16,655 nucleotides of DNA from Candidatus Heimdallarchaeota archaeon (lineage in GTDB: Archaea > Asgardarchaeota > Heimdallarchaeia > JABLTI01). The translations under genes were made by a program, and so were the position numbers. The notes under the pieces are model-generated. The model ran no database searches. It saw only the letters and a list, made by a program, of their open reading frames with translations, and was not told where the DNA came from. The stretch is from positions 1-16,655 of the forward strand of contig JAGXNT010000045.1 of the NCBI GenBank assembly GCA_019894765.1, in the 5' to 3' direction. Positions 6,595 to 13,516 of the stretch are shown here, in pieces (the first letter of the stretch is position 1; each line of letters opens with the position of its first letter).

Positions 6595-7980
6595 ATGAAA
6601 TTCAGTCTGAGTATTCGTACTCTAAAAAAAATCCTAATTGGAACTACTGTAATTAATTACATCATACTAGTGGCATATATATTCCTGATTGTTTCTATTA
6701 CCTTCTTTGATAGTTATGCTGTCTTCTTGCTCTCTTTACCTGCTTATGTCTTATCAAAAAGTTGGATGTTAATCTTAGGATTTTTCGGATTTGAGGGACT
6801 CCTACTTGTTTACTATTGGTACAAAAACAAAAATAGCATACAAACTGAAAATCTAGTGGAAACAACAGAAATTATTCTTGATGAGGATATTTTCAAAGAA
6901 AATAATGAAATATTCTCTGAGAGTGGAAATTCGATTGAGGATCACTCAATTGAGAAAATAGGACATCATGAGATTGATCTTTTAGATGAAATTGATGAAA
7001 TGATTCCTGTTGAAACTCCGCTTGAACAAGATAATCTGGAATTAATCGAAGCTGAAAAAGAGTTCGATAAACTCTGGGAAGAAGCAATAGATCATGTGAA
7101 ATCTGCTTATAAAAAAAAAGCTGGGGAGTCACTTAGCGTAATTTCAAGTACAGAAGAAGAAAATGAGTTAAATCTTCAGTTGACAAATAATACTAATAGA
7201 AAAAAATCTATAGGCAATATGCCTGAAAAAAGTCCACGATCAAGTAAAACATCTCGAGCAATTAGTGTTAAATCCAAGTTAAAAAGAAAAAAGAATTTGG
7301 CTGATGTCTCCTTAATTAAGGATCATCATCGAGAATTTTACAATGAAGTAGCCATGAATAACTGGATTTATCAAAGAAATTCTGATCGTGATAGAGTTGG
7401 TTTATACAAGTTATCTTTGGATGAAACTAGATTCAGAGAAAAAGAAATCAGTTATTTAATCGATGTTGGAATTCTTCATAAATTATTAATTCCTTTTCCT
7501 TCCGGATCATTCGTAGTGTTCTCCTTATATGAGGGAGAAGATAAGAAAATCATCAATAATTATTTAGCTAAGTTATGTAAACGAAATGGTTTAAAGTTCA
7601 CACAGAAATCAATAGCTTTTGTAAATTATACTGATCTTGGTTTGGATCGAAAGAACTGGCGATTTGATTTTCACGTTAATAATTCCATTGTTGGTTTAAT
7701 CTGGCTTAGTAATTTTCTCATTGAGGATGATCAAACTAGAACAGTATCAATTGCTTATCAGCAGAAAAAGGAATTAAAAGCTCTACTTGCTACAGCCCAA
7801 ATAAACCATTCAAATAAGAATATGACAGCTCTAGTTATCACCGATTATAATTCTAATAAGGAAATAATTGAAAACCATATAGAAACTATTGGATTTGGCC
7901 AAGCAACTATTTTTGCAGTGGGTGAACAAAACTTCGAATCACAGATAATGAAAGAGTTAAAGAGCAAAATCTCAGCATAA
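6595..7980 (+). CDS. Two-helix membrane-anchored protein with acidic linker and unrecognised C-terminal domain
   Basis: A 461-residue protein I cannot assign. Two long hydrophobic segments (about 12-36 and 42-75) form an N-terminal hairpin anchor with a positive KNK stretch after it, so the rest is probably cytoplasmic. Residues 80-170 are strongly acidic and low in complexity (EIDLLDEIDEM, EAEKEFDKLWEEA). Residues 195-237 switch to a basic, serine-rich, probably disordered segment (KKSIG, KSKLKRKKN). From about 240 to 461 the sequence looks like a folded alpha/beta domain: FYNEVAMNNWIYQR, ISYLIDVGILHKLLIPF, and late hydrophobic strands in ALVITDYNS and ATIFAVGEQ that suggest Rossmann-like strands. 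No catalytic motif was recognised. The ATG at 6595 is well placed. Its plan of anchor, charged linker and globular domain suggests a signalling or scaffold role at the membrane, which is inference only. Confidence 0.85.
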   Translation: MKFSLSIRTLKKILIGTTVINYIILVAYIFLIVSITFFDSYAVFLLSLPAYVLSKSWMLILGFFGFEGLLLVYYWYKNKNSIQTENLVETTEIILDEDIFKENNEIFSESGNSIEDHSIEKIGHHEIDLLDEIDEMIPVETPLEQDNLELIEAEKEFDKLWEEAIDHVKSAYKKKAGESLSVISSTEEENELNLQLTNNTNRKKSIGNMPEKSPRSSKTSRAISVKSKLKRKKNLADVSLIKDHHREFYNEVAMNNWIYQRNSDRDRVGLYKLSLDETRFREKEISYLIDVGILHKLLIPFPSGSFVVFSLYEGEDKKIINNYLAKLCKRNGLKFTQKSIAFVNYTDLGLDRKNWRFDFHVNNSIVGLIWLSNFLIEDDQTRTVSIAYQQKKELKALLATAQINHSNKNMTALVITDYNSNKEIIENHIETIGFGQATIFAVGEQNFESQIMKELKSKISA

Positions 7981-8035
7981 ATTGTGAAGTTAAAAAATAT
8001 TTCCGATTTATAAGAAACAAACGGTTTAATAAAAG

Positions 8036-8055
8036 GAAGAATAAATCTATTCTTC
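8036..8055. terminator. Hairpin between convergent genes
   Basis: GAAGAATA (8036-8043) and TATTCTTC (8048-8055) form a perfect 8-bp stem with a 4-base loop. It spans the stop of the minus-strand UPF0147 gene and lies after the plus-strand gene ending at 7980. On the minus strand it is followed by CTTTTATT, so it is more likely to end the UPF0147 transcript. Confidence 0.4.
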
Positions 8056-8313
8056 AGTATCTCTAATTGTCTCAAGTATTGATATAATCTTCCAAATCAA
8101 GGTTCTTGCATGAACAGGACAATTTGGGTCGAGACTAGTTTCTTCTAAAATGCTGGTAGCAACATTTGCTCTTATTGCGCGAGACGGTTCTTGTTCAACA
8201 TTTCCTAACATAGATAAGGCATCACTTGCACTCCTACGAATATTTCGTGGAACACTTGTATCTTCACTGATATCTTTCAAGATTCTAAGAGCTAATTCTT
8301 CATCTTCGGACAT
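8047..8313 (-). CDS. UPF0147 family protein
   Basis: A conserved archaeal family of small helical proteins with no established biochemical function. From the ATG at 8313-8311 it is 88 residues. Family hallmarks are clear: RILKDISEDTSVPRNIRRSA in the first third, SILEETSLDPNCPVHARTLIW in the last third, and a terminal IISILETI. A longer frame begins at TTG 8337 and adds FEWWLDF-type residues not typical of the family. GGTGG about nine bases before the ATG supports the shorter start. It follows trmY and eS26 on the same strand after a 140-base gap, so separate transcription is likely. The repeated helical pattern hints at a protein-interaction role, but that is inference. Confidence 0.9.
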   Translation of the reverse strand: MSEDEELALRILKDISEDTSVPRNIRRSASDALSMLGNVEQEPSRAIRANVATSILEETSLDPNCPVHARTLIWKIISILETIRDTEE

Positions 8314-8453
8314 AAAATCCAACCACCATTCAAACAAATTTGAGAAAACTTTTTAAATTCCTTTAGAACGTTCAATTCACGCAATTATTACCGCTTATTT
8401 GAATATTACTATCAATTGAAGAAAATGTTCTGCTTACTTTTTAATGTTGGGGT

Positions 8454-9089
8454 TTAGTTTATTTCCAGTTTTTCCAGCTCAAATAGGACAAAAACTATAC
8501 AGGTTGAAGCTAAATAAGATCTTTTTCCAAGACTTACTTGAGCAGATGTTATTTTTAACACAGCTTTTTCCATTTCTTCTGAGATATCATGTCTACCTCC
8601 AAAAATAAAACAAAGAGAATTAGCGATTTGTATATCTTGTACAATATCATTGAATGGTTGTCCATTTTCATGGAGAAAGAAAACATGTTCATTTGTATTT
8701 TTTATTTGGGTGAAAAATGACCGGACTTCTTTCAAATGCCGCCAATTAAAGAATTGTAGTGATAGATCTTCACTTGAATTAGTCTTTGCATTTTGATTGT
8801 ATGAATCTTGAAGTGATGTCTTAATTAAAGATGCAATCTCGATCTCATCATATGATTTTTCTCTTTTAGCCAAGTCTGTAACAATCAATGCAGCAGGATT
8901 ATTTTTTGTGAATAAAACGATATAATTAACTTCAAAGTTGCCGAATGAAGGAAAAGAAGCAAGAATATTACGTGCAACAACATCTATCTTTGAAGACCCT
9001 CGCAAATTCTTCAAAGAAAAATTAACGTCTGGTAGTTCCTCTTCTAGAACTAATAAAAATGTCACTACTTTCTTCTTGGAAGAACTCAT
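8454..9089 (-). CDS. trmY: tRNA (pseudouridine(54)-N1)-methyltransferase TrmY-like (SPOUT family)
   Basis: In characterised archaea TrmY methylates N1 of pseudouridine 54 in the T-loop, giving m1-psi in place of ribothymidine. The 211-residue protein, counted from the ATG at 9089 (a TTG at 9095 adds two residues), shows the family order. NFSLKNLRGSSKIDVVARNI comes near the N-terminus, the central FFLHENGQPF corresponds to the LHEDG motif, and the SPOUT knot region reads CFIFGG then VSLGKRSYLASTCIVF. The last part ends in FELEKL, where relatives have HNELDR. The knot loop carries GGRHD rather than the common GDHIG, a modest departure in the SAM-binding region. It fits the abundance of tRNA-modifying genes here. 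Family call is good; retention of activity is inferred. Confidence 0.82.
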   Translation of the reverse strand: MSSSKKKVVTFLLVLEEELPDVNFSLKNLRGSSKIDVVARNILASFPSFGNFEVNYIVLFTKNNPAALIVTDLAKREKSYDEIEIASLIKTSLQDSYNQNAKTNSSEDLSLQFFNWRHLKEVRSFFTQIKNTNEHVFFLHENGQPFNDIVQDIQIANSLCFIFGGRHDISEEMEKAVLKITSAQVSLGKRSYLASTCIVFVLFELEKLEIN

Positions 9090-9107
9090 AATCAAAACCT
9101 AATAAAA

Positions 9108-9125
9108 TTATACTTACTAGTATAA
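9108..9125. terminator. Hairpin between eS26 and trmY
   Basis: TTATACT (9108-9114) and AGTATAA (9119-9125) form a perfect 7-bp stem with a 4-base loop. On the minus strand it is followed by TTTTATTAGG. It lies after eS26 and just before trmY, so it could end the eS26 transcript. It also overlaps the AT-rich region expected to hold a trmY promoter. Confidence 0.3.
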
Positions 9126-9190
9126 GTGATGTAGTATATATTCCCCTAAGAAAGAAGGAATAATACTCATCCTTCAAACTAATATTCTTT

Positions 9191-9463
9191 CTAAGTTTTT
9201 CGTGTATCTTTGGATCGAATTTTCACACTTCCTCTGTGAATTGCACAAGAGACACAGTAATACTTTGTTCTTCTTTCTTGAGGAATAAAAGTACCTTCTT
9301 TGCGCAATTCTCTTGCGAGTGTGGGATCCATAAGTGTTACATATTTTGTTTCTTTCTTAATTTTGTCAGAAGGAACTAATCTACCGCAAGAGGAACATTG
9401 AGTCTTTCCACCTTTGCCTTTACTTCCTTTTGACCTTCCACCGGATTTTCTTTTTTTAGTCAT
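9191..9463 (-). CDS. rps26e: Small-subunit ribosomal protein eS26
   Basis: A component of the small ribosomal subunit near the mRNA exit channel in eukaryotes. The 90-residue protein has a basic glycine/serine/lysine-rich N-terminus (KKRKSGGRSKGSKGKGG), a zinc-binding CSSC at 23-26, and the near-invariant YYCVSCAIHRGSVKIRS at about 68-84, giving four cysteines. It lacks the proline-rich C-terminal tail of eukaryotic eS26, as expected for archaea. The ATG at 9463 is preceded by a TATA-like CTTATAAT near 9505-9512. eS26 is found in TACK and Asgard archaea but not in Euryarchaeota, so it is the best taxonomic marker in the window. It is divergent from the PadR gene, with 207 bases between them. 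Confidence 0.93.
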   Translation of the reverse strand: MTKKRKSGGRSKGSKGKGGKTQCSSCGRLVPSDKIKKETKYVTLMDPTLARELRKEGTFIPQERRTKYYCVSCAIHRGSVKIRSKDTRKT

Positions 9464-9503
9464 TATTTCACGACCGAATCAAATAGTCAAATTCGATTAT
9501 TAA

Positions 9504-9513
9504 CATTATAAGT
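9504..9513 (-). promoter_or_regulatory. TATA box for eS26
   Basis: The minus strand reads ACTTATAATG, 41-50 bases before the eS26 start codon, leaving a leader of about 20 bases. The spacing and sequence are both good for an archaeal promoter driving a strongly expressed ribosomal gene. Confidence 0.5.
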
Positions 9514-9538
9514 ATGGTTGAAAACGTTTTATTACCAT
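9514..9538. promoter_or_regulatory. Candidate operator: imperfect dyad in the eS26/PadR divergent region
   Basis: The perfect palindrome AAAACGTTTT (9521-9530) is flanked by ATGGT (9514-9518) and its complement ACCAT (9534-9538), with a one-base offset between the arms. It lies immediately upstream of the eS26 TATA box and about 130 bases before the PadR start. It could bind the adjacent PadR regulator or another factor. Dyads arise easily in AT-rich DNA, so the call is tentative. Confidence 0.3.
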
Positions 9539-9670
9539 ATTAAAGATTTGCGTTTAACTTGAAAAGAGAAAAATTGACAAAATATGCCTAATGGAAAAAC
9601 TTTTTTCTACTAATAGATATCTAGAAGAATAGAACTTCATCCGTAATAGAGTTAACAGGTTGGAATAAAC

Positions 9671-10045
9671 ATGAGCTCAAGTTATTTAGATAAAGATGAT
9701 CAGAAAGAAACCTCGAAAGCATTCAAACGATTAATGAAAAAAACATCTATAGACAATTTATGGATTTACATTCTAAGATTATTGCAAGAGAAAGAGATGT
9801 ATGGATATGAATTAAAAGAATCAATTAAAACGAAGTTCGGATTTGAGCCTGCCACAGTTACATCTTATACTATACTTTACAAACTTGAGAAAGACAACCT
9901 GGTAATATCTCATGTTCAAGACAATCCTGAAGGAAGACCTGATAGGAAATATTATGCAATAACCTCCCAAGGTAAAAAAGCGATGAAGGAAGCAAAAGGT
10001 CTTTTTGAAGAAATATTAACAAAAGTTTTTGATAAAACAAAATAA
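9671..10045 (+). CDS. PadR family transcriptional regulator
   Basis: A 124-residue winged-helix DNA-binding protein. Residues 29-110 are the PadR domain: LWIYILRLLQEKEMYGYEL (helix 1 and the YGYEL turn), KFGFEPATVTSYTILYKLEKDNLV (recognition helix region) and the wing GRPDRKYYAITSQGKKAM. The short C-terminal helix places it among the small one-helix-dimerising PadR proteins, normally dimeric repressors. The first 28 residues are polar and not part of the family core. It is transcribed alone, divergent from eS26 and convergent with the M24 peptidase gene, from which a hairpin separates it. No effector or target is visible. Self-regulation through the nearby dyad is possible but unproved. Confidence 0.92.
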   Translation: MSSSYLDKDDQKETSKAFKRLMKKTSIDNLWIYILRLLQEKEMYGYELKESIKTKFGFEPATVTSYTILYKLEKDNLVISHVQDNPEGRPDRKYYAITSQGKKAMKEAKGLFEEILTKVFDKTK

Positions 10046-10055
10046 AAATGAAGAA

Positions 10056-10078
10056 AAGCAAATGACAAACATTTGCTT
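10056..10078. terminator. Hairpin terminator between convergent PadR and peptidase genes
   Basis: AAGCAAATG (10056-10064) and CATTTGCTT (10070-10078) form a perfect 9-bp stem with a 5-base loop, exactly inside the 41-base gap between two convergent stop codons. It reads equally on both strands and could separate both transcripts. A T-run on the minus strand (CTTTTCTTCATTTTTATTTTG) follows it. Confidence 0.5.
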
Positions 10079-10086
10079 ACAATTTC

Positions 10087-11217
10087 TTATAATTCAATGG
10101 GTTCTGACTTAGTGTAAACTTCGACTCTTCCATTTCGAATCATTACATCATTTTCAAGTCGTTGTCCGCCTAAACCTTTGACATAGACCCCTGGTTCGAT
10201 TGTAAAGACCATTCCATCTTCTACAAGAGTCTCATTCCAAACTTCTAATCTTTCAGGTTCGGTGGGTTTCTGTCTAATGCCCGGAGCATCGTGGACTGTT
10301 AACCCTAATCCATGACCAAGGCCATGTGGCATGTGATAACCAGCAGCTTCGATAACATCCACAGCTGCTTCAGAGATTTTCCAAAGAGGAACGCCTACAT
10401 CAATCGCAGCTATTGCTTCTTCATACGCTTTGAAACAAGTTTTCTTGATTTTCTTTTGCTCTTCTGTTAACTTCCCAAAAGAGAGTGGAATTGTGATATC
10501 ACAAACATAACCATCATGTCTGGCACCATAATCAATTAAGGCTAAGCCATTCTCAGAATATTTATTGTTACCAGCAGCAGGATGACAATGAATCATGTGA
10601 GATCTTGCAACGTTTGCAACAAGAGATGGAAATGAATTTTCTTCTGCCCCGTATTCTTGCATTTTCTTCATTACTAAGAATGAAAGATCATTTTCAGTAC
10701 CTTCATTTTCTTCAGCAAACTTTCTGATATCATTTATTGTTTTATTTCCAATTTTTCCAGCTTTCTGTAATTTCTCCATTTCTTGTGGACTTTTAGTCGA
10801 TCGTAGTTCAGTAAACATATCAGCAAGCGTATGTGGATTCTCGAAGAGTTTAACATTAGGTATTGCTCTTTGTATTTCCAAAATGTATCGATAAGGAATA
10901 CCAAGATTAAAACCTACTACCGGAGAGTCTTTTTTAGCTGCTTCCTTTACATAAGTTGCAGGATTATGTCTAGAGTCTTGGTCTGTTACTAAAGTATCTA
11001 CTTGCGCATGGTCTTCTGCCAAATCAACATCCCACGGGAGCAAAATTGTTTCTCCTCCTGATGTGACAATAAGATTTGCATCCATGATATGCCCTGTAAG
11101 ATATCTCATATTGACATCTCTAGCATTTCCCCAATCAGTTATAAAGATTAGATCGATACTATTTTTCTCCATAAAATTCGTGAGCTTATCCATTTTTTCT
11201 TGTGTAATCGGTCGCAT
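10087..11217 (-). CDS. M24B family metallopeptidase (Xaa-Pro aminopeptidase/prolidase-like)
   Basis: Probably removes N-terminal residues before proline or splits Xaa-Pro dipeptides in the cytoplasm. The 376-residue protein has the creatinase-like N-terminal domain (1-145) and the pita-bread catalytic domain (146-376). All five metal ligands are present: D229 (LIDYGA), D240 (YVCDITIP), H302 (HGLGHGLG), E341 (TIEPGVY) and E355 (RLENDV). One departure is DITIPLSFG after the second aspartate, where most relatives have DITRT. HCHPA replaces the usual PHxxP stretch nearby. These changes sit near the active site and may alter specificity, so I do not choose between PepP and PepQ. The ATG at 11217 is preceded by GGTGTTG. 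It is divergent from the GNAT-MBL pair. Confidence 0.9.
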   Translation of the reverse strand: MRPITQEKMDKLTNFMEKNSIDLIFITDWGNARDVNMRYLTGHIMDANLIVTSGGETILLPWDVDLAEDHAQVDTLVTDQDSRHNPATYVKEAAKKDSPVVGFNLGIPYRYILEIQRAIPNVKLFENPHTLADMFTELRSTKSPQEMEKLQKAGKIGNKTINDIRKFAEENEGTENDLSFLVMKKMQEYGAEENSFPSLVANVARSHMIHCHPAAGNNKYSENGLALIDYGARHDGYVCDITIPLSFGKLTEEQKKIKKTCFKAYEEAIAAIDVGVPLWKISEAAVDVIEAAGYHMPHGLGHGLGLTVHDAPGIRQKPTEPERLEVWNETLVEDGMVFTIEPGVYVKGLGGQRLENDVMIRNGRVEVYTKSEPIEL

Positions 11218-11280
11218 TTTTCAACACCCAAATATTTTCTATTATGTTTCCGTGAAATGATAACTTTAATCCTTTAAAAA

Positions 11281-11296
11281 AGATTTTTCAAAATCT
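11281..11296. repeat. Short inverted repeat in the divergent peptidase/GNAT gap
   Basis: AGATTTT (11281-11287) and AAAATCT (11290-11296) face each other across two bases in the 190-base gap between divergent genes. It lies next to the TTTTTTAAAGG stretch that may be the peptidase promoter. It could be an operator, though AT-rich dyads of this size are common by chance. Confidence 0.25.
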
Positions 11297-11408
11297 AATT
11301 CTTAGATATTAATTGAGGAAATGATTCGTAGAATTTTAATATCTTAGAAGCAATAAGAGAATAGGTTGTAGAAAAATGCATCTCCCCGATTTTCTAAAAG
11401 AGGACTGG

Positions 11409-11888
11409 ATGAAAAAAACAGAAATTAGATTCTCTACAGAAGAAGAAATTCCTGTTTTGAAAAAAATCATTGTTGAAGCGTACACACCTATTGAACCAAT
11501 CTTGGGAAGAAAACCTCGAGGTATGTTGGAAACAGAAGAAAAAATACTCGAGAGAGTAGAGAATCAAACAGTGTATTCAGTGTTGTATGAAGAGGAGTTA
11601 ATTGGAACTTTTACTATAAAAGAGAATACAAACTTTGGTTTAATGGAAGTTCAAAAAATAGCTATCAGAGGAGATATGCAGAACAGAGGATTCGGTTCTT
11701 TTATTATGGAAACTGCAGAGCATCTAATTCGTCTAATGGAAAAAAAGAAAATTATTGTTGAAACATATGAAGATCATAAACAACTTGTTGATTTTTATCT
11801 TCATCGAGGATACAAAGTATTTCATAAGAGATTGAGAAAAGGTAATATTGTACTAGTTATGGAGAAGAATCTTTGGAGAGAAGACTAA
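11409..11888 (+). CDS. GNAT family N-acetyltransferase
   Basis: Transfers an acetyl group from acetyl-CoA to an amine of an unknown acceptor. From the ATG at 11409 it is 159 residues. The acetyl-CoA motif A is VQKIAIRGDMQNRGFGSFIM (81-100), with the pyrophosphate-binding Q91-N-R-G94-F-G96. The later DFYLHRGYKVF is the usual GNAT strand-helix end with the tyrosine often used as general acid. GAGG shortly before 11409 supports this start. An in-frame ATG at 11376 would add eleven residues, and I cannot exclude it. The stop codon is followed directly by the ATG of the metallo-beta-lactamase gene (TAAATG), so the two are co-transcribed and probably translationally coupled. The substrate cannot be inferred. 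Confidence 0.88.
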   Translation: MKKTEIRFSTEEEIPVLKKIIVEAYTPIEPILGRKPRGMLETEEKILERVENQTVYSVLYEEELIGTFTIKENTNFGLMEVQKIAIRGDMQNRGFGSFIMETAEHLIRLMEKKKIIVETYEDHKQLVDFYLHRGYKVFHKRLRKGNIVLVMEKNLWRED

Positions 11889-12554
11889 ATGAAAATTGAT
11901 GTTGTTCGTGGCGGAGGAATGTCTTCTAATAGCTTTATATTAAGTGATGAAAACGAAGGGAAACTATTCATTATTGATCTTGGTCTTACTGGACAATTAA
12001 CAAGATTTGCATTAAAGAAGAGTTTGAAAAAAATCGTAGAGGAAAAGTATGAAGATTATGAGCTTGAAGTTTTTCTTTCACATAGTCATCTCGATCACAT
12101 TTGGGGGGATAATAATCTCAAGGATTTTCAAAAAATAACCTTCAGTGCAAGTGAACTAGCTGCTAATCATATCAATGCTCGAGATGAAATTACTTTGCTT
12201 TCAAAATACCGTGCGAAAATTTCCTTTACAATTAACAAAATCTACGCAGATGAAGATGTAATTAAATTTGCAGATACCGAATTGAAAGTTATTTATTCTC
12301 CAGGCCATACTGATGGTTCTGCTGTTCTCTATGAAACTAAAACTAAGAGTTTATTCGCAGGCGATGTTGTTTTTGCAGGAGGAGCTTGTGGACGAGTTGA
12401 TTTCCCAACTGGCGATCGATGGGAGATGATAGCTACTTTAGATAAACTATCAAAACTTAACATCGATCATTTATACAGCGGTCATGGCCCTGATGTTCAT
12501 CAAAATGTGAAAGAAAATATACTCACAGCTAAAAACATGATGGAATATTGGTAA
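11889..12554 (+). CDS. Metallo-beta-lactamase-fold hydrolase (glyoxalase II-like)
   Basis: A 221-residue zinc hydrolase of the glyoxalase II-like branch. Metal ligands are complete: HSHLDH at 65-70, H140 (SPGHTDGS), D159 (FAGDVVFAGG) and H199 (YSGHGPD). The order and spacing match small thioester or phosphoester hydrolases rather than RNase Z or the CPSF nucleases, since the extra ERLHSTA and beta-CASP elements are missing. The SPGHTDGS and LYSGHG motifs are usual for hydroxyacylglutathione hydrolase relatives, but many archaeal members act on other thioesters, so no substrate is named. It directly abuts the GNAT gene upstream and converges on porB, with a hairpin in between. Confidence 0.9.
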   Translation: MKIDVVRGGGMSSNSFILSDENEGKLFIIDLGLTGQLTRFALKKSLKKIVEEKYEDYELEVFLSHSHLDHIWGDNNLKDFQKITFSASELAANHINARDEITLLSKYRAKISFTINKIYADEDVIKFADTELKVIYSPGHTDGSAVLYETKTKSLFAGDVVFAGGACGRVDFPTGDRWEMIATLDKLSKLNIDHLYSGHGPDVHQNVKENILTAKNMMEYW

Positions 12555-12580
12555 AAGGATTGAAGAAAAAGAAATTACGA

Positions 12581-12598
12581 GAAGCATTTTCATGCTTC
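12581..12598. terminator. Hairpin terminator after the MBL hydrolase gene
   Basis: GAAGCAT (12581-12587) and ATGCTTC (12592-12598) form a perfect 7-bp stem with a 4-base loop. On the plus strand it is followed by AATTATTA and six T (12607-12612), a good termination arrangement for the GNAT-MBL transcript. It also lies just past the porB stop on the opposite strand. Confidence 0.5.
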
Positions 12599-12603
12599 AA
12601 TTA

Positions 12604-13506
12604 TTATTTTTTAATTTTAGCTAATGATGTGATAATTGCCCATTGATGATCAATGTAATCCTTGTAGGATTGTAGGAGCTCGCCACCTATTCCTCTATAC
12701 CTGCCTTGAGGTTTCAAATATTCATCTAGTGGTTTACGTTTTGCTGGGTCTTCGTATTTTTTACTGAGGTTTGACAGTTCTATGTCACCATTAATAGCTT
12801 CCCAGAGTATGTGTGCGCCTGTTTCCACAGCTAACTTACCTACTTCAATTGTTTTTTCAGATGGAAAACGCCAACCAATAGCACAAGGTGCTAAGAGGTA
12901 AATAAATTTGAAGCCATCCATAGTTTGTGCTTTTCTGAGTTTCTCAATGAAGTCTCGAGGATAAGAAGTGCAAGCTGTTGCCACGTAAGGTAAGTTGTGT
13001 GTCCACATGATGAGAGAAATATCTTTTGGATAACCAACACGACCTTTGGGAGTTGTTTTGGTTCTCGCGCCTGGAGGTGTTGCTCCGGATTTTTGAACAC
13101 CGGTGTTACTATAGCTTTCATTTGAATAAGTAACATAGATCATATTATCGTTTCTTTCTGCAGCACCCGATATTGCTGCTAGACCTATATCAACGCTTCC
13201 ACCATCACCAGCCCAAGCAAGAACAGTAGTGTCTTTTTTACCTTTAATATCTAAAGCAGCAGCAATACCAGAAGCAGCAGATGCAGCCGCTGCAAATGCT
13301 ATGTTTAAAACTGGAACAGTAATTGATGACTTTGGATAAGGACCTTGCCAAACTGAAGTACAGCATGCTGGTATTGACATGATAACATCTTCACCAAGTG
13401 CTTTCAAAGCGTATCGCAATCCTAGTGATGATGAACAACCAGCACATGCAGCATGACCTGGAAGGATCGGTTCTGGGAGTCTTAAAATTTCTTTAGTTGT
13501 AACCAT
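12604..13506 (-). CDS. porB: Pyruvate:ferredoxin oxidoreductase (2-oxoacid), beta subunit
   Basis: The thiamine-diphosphate-binding catalytic subunit of the enzyme that turns pyruvate and CoA into acetyl-CoA and CO2 while reducing ferredoxin. Counted from the ATG at 13506 it is 300 residues; the frame also opens at a GTG at 13515, but that codon is part of the Shine-Dalgarno GAGGTGA. Cluster cysteines are C21 and C24 (CAGC), C48 or C49, and C208 (APCAIGW). The TPP motif begins at GDG 100-102 and continues through YSNESYSNTG (127-136). The SGATPPGARTKTTPKG stretch resembles pyruvate enzymes more than other 2-oxoacid ones. It starts ten bases after porA, whose stop overlaps its ribosome site. 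Pyruvate is the likely substrate but a related oxoacid is possible. Confidence 0.92.
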   Translation of the reverse strand: MVTTKEILRLPEPILPGHAACAGCSSSLGLRYALKALGEDVIMSIPACCTSVWQGPYPKSSITVPVLNIAFAAAASAASGIAAALDIKGKKDTTVLAWAGDGGSVDIGLAAISGAAERNDNMIYVTYSNESYSNTGVQKSGATPPGARTKTTPKGRVGYPKDISLIMWTHNLPYVATACTSYPRDFIEKLRKAQTMDGFKFIYLLAPCAIGWRFPSEKTIEVGKLAVETGAHILWEAINGDIELSNLSKKYEDPAKRKPLDEYLKPQGRYRGIGGELLQSYKDYIDHQWAIITSLAKIKK

Positions 13507-13516
13507 TTTTTTCACC

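Noticed and set aside
8338..8453. A possible small gene or RNA between UPF0147 and trmY
   Set aside because: The stretch is AT-rich with no convincing frame, stem or ribosome site; it is probably only the UPF0147 promoter region and the trmY trailer.
12891..13136. A minus-strand frame inside porB
   Set aside because: It is a shifted reading of porB, whose conserved cysteines and TPP motif run unbroken through this stretch, so it is neither a gene nor a frameshift.
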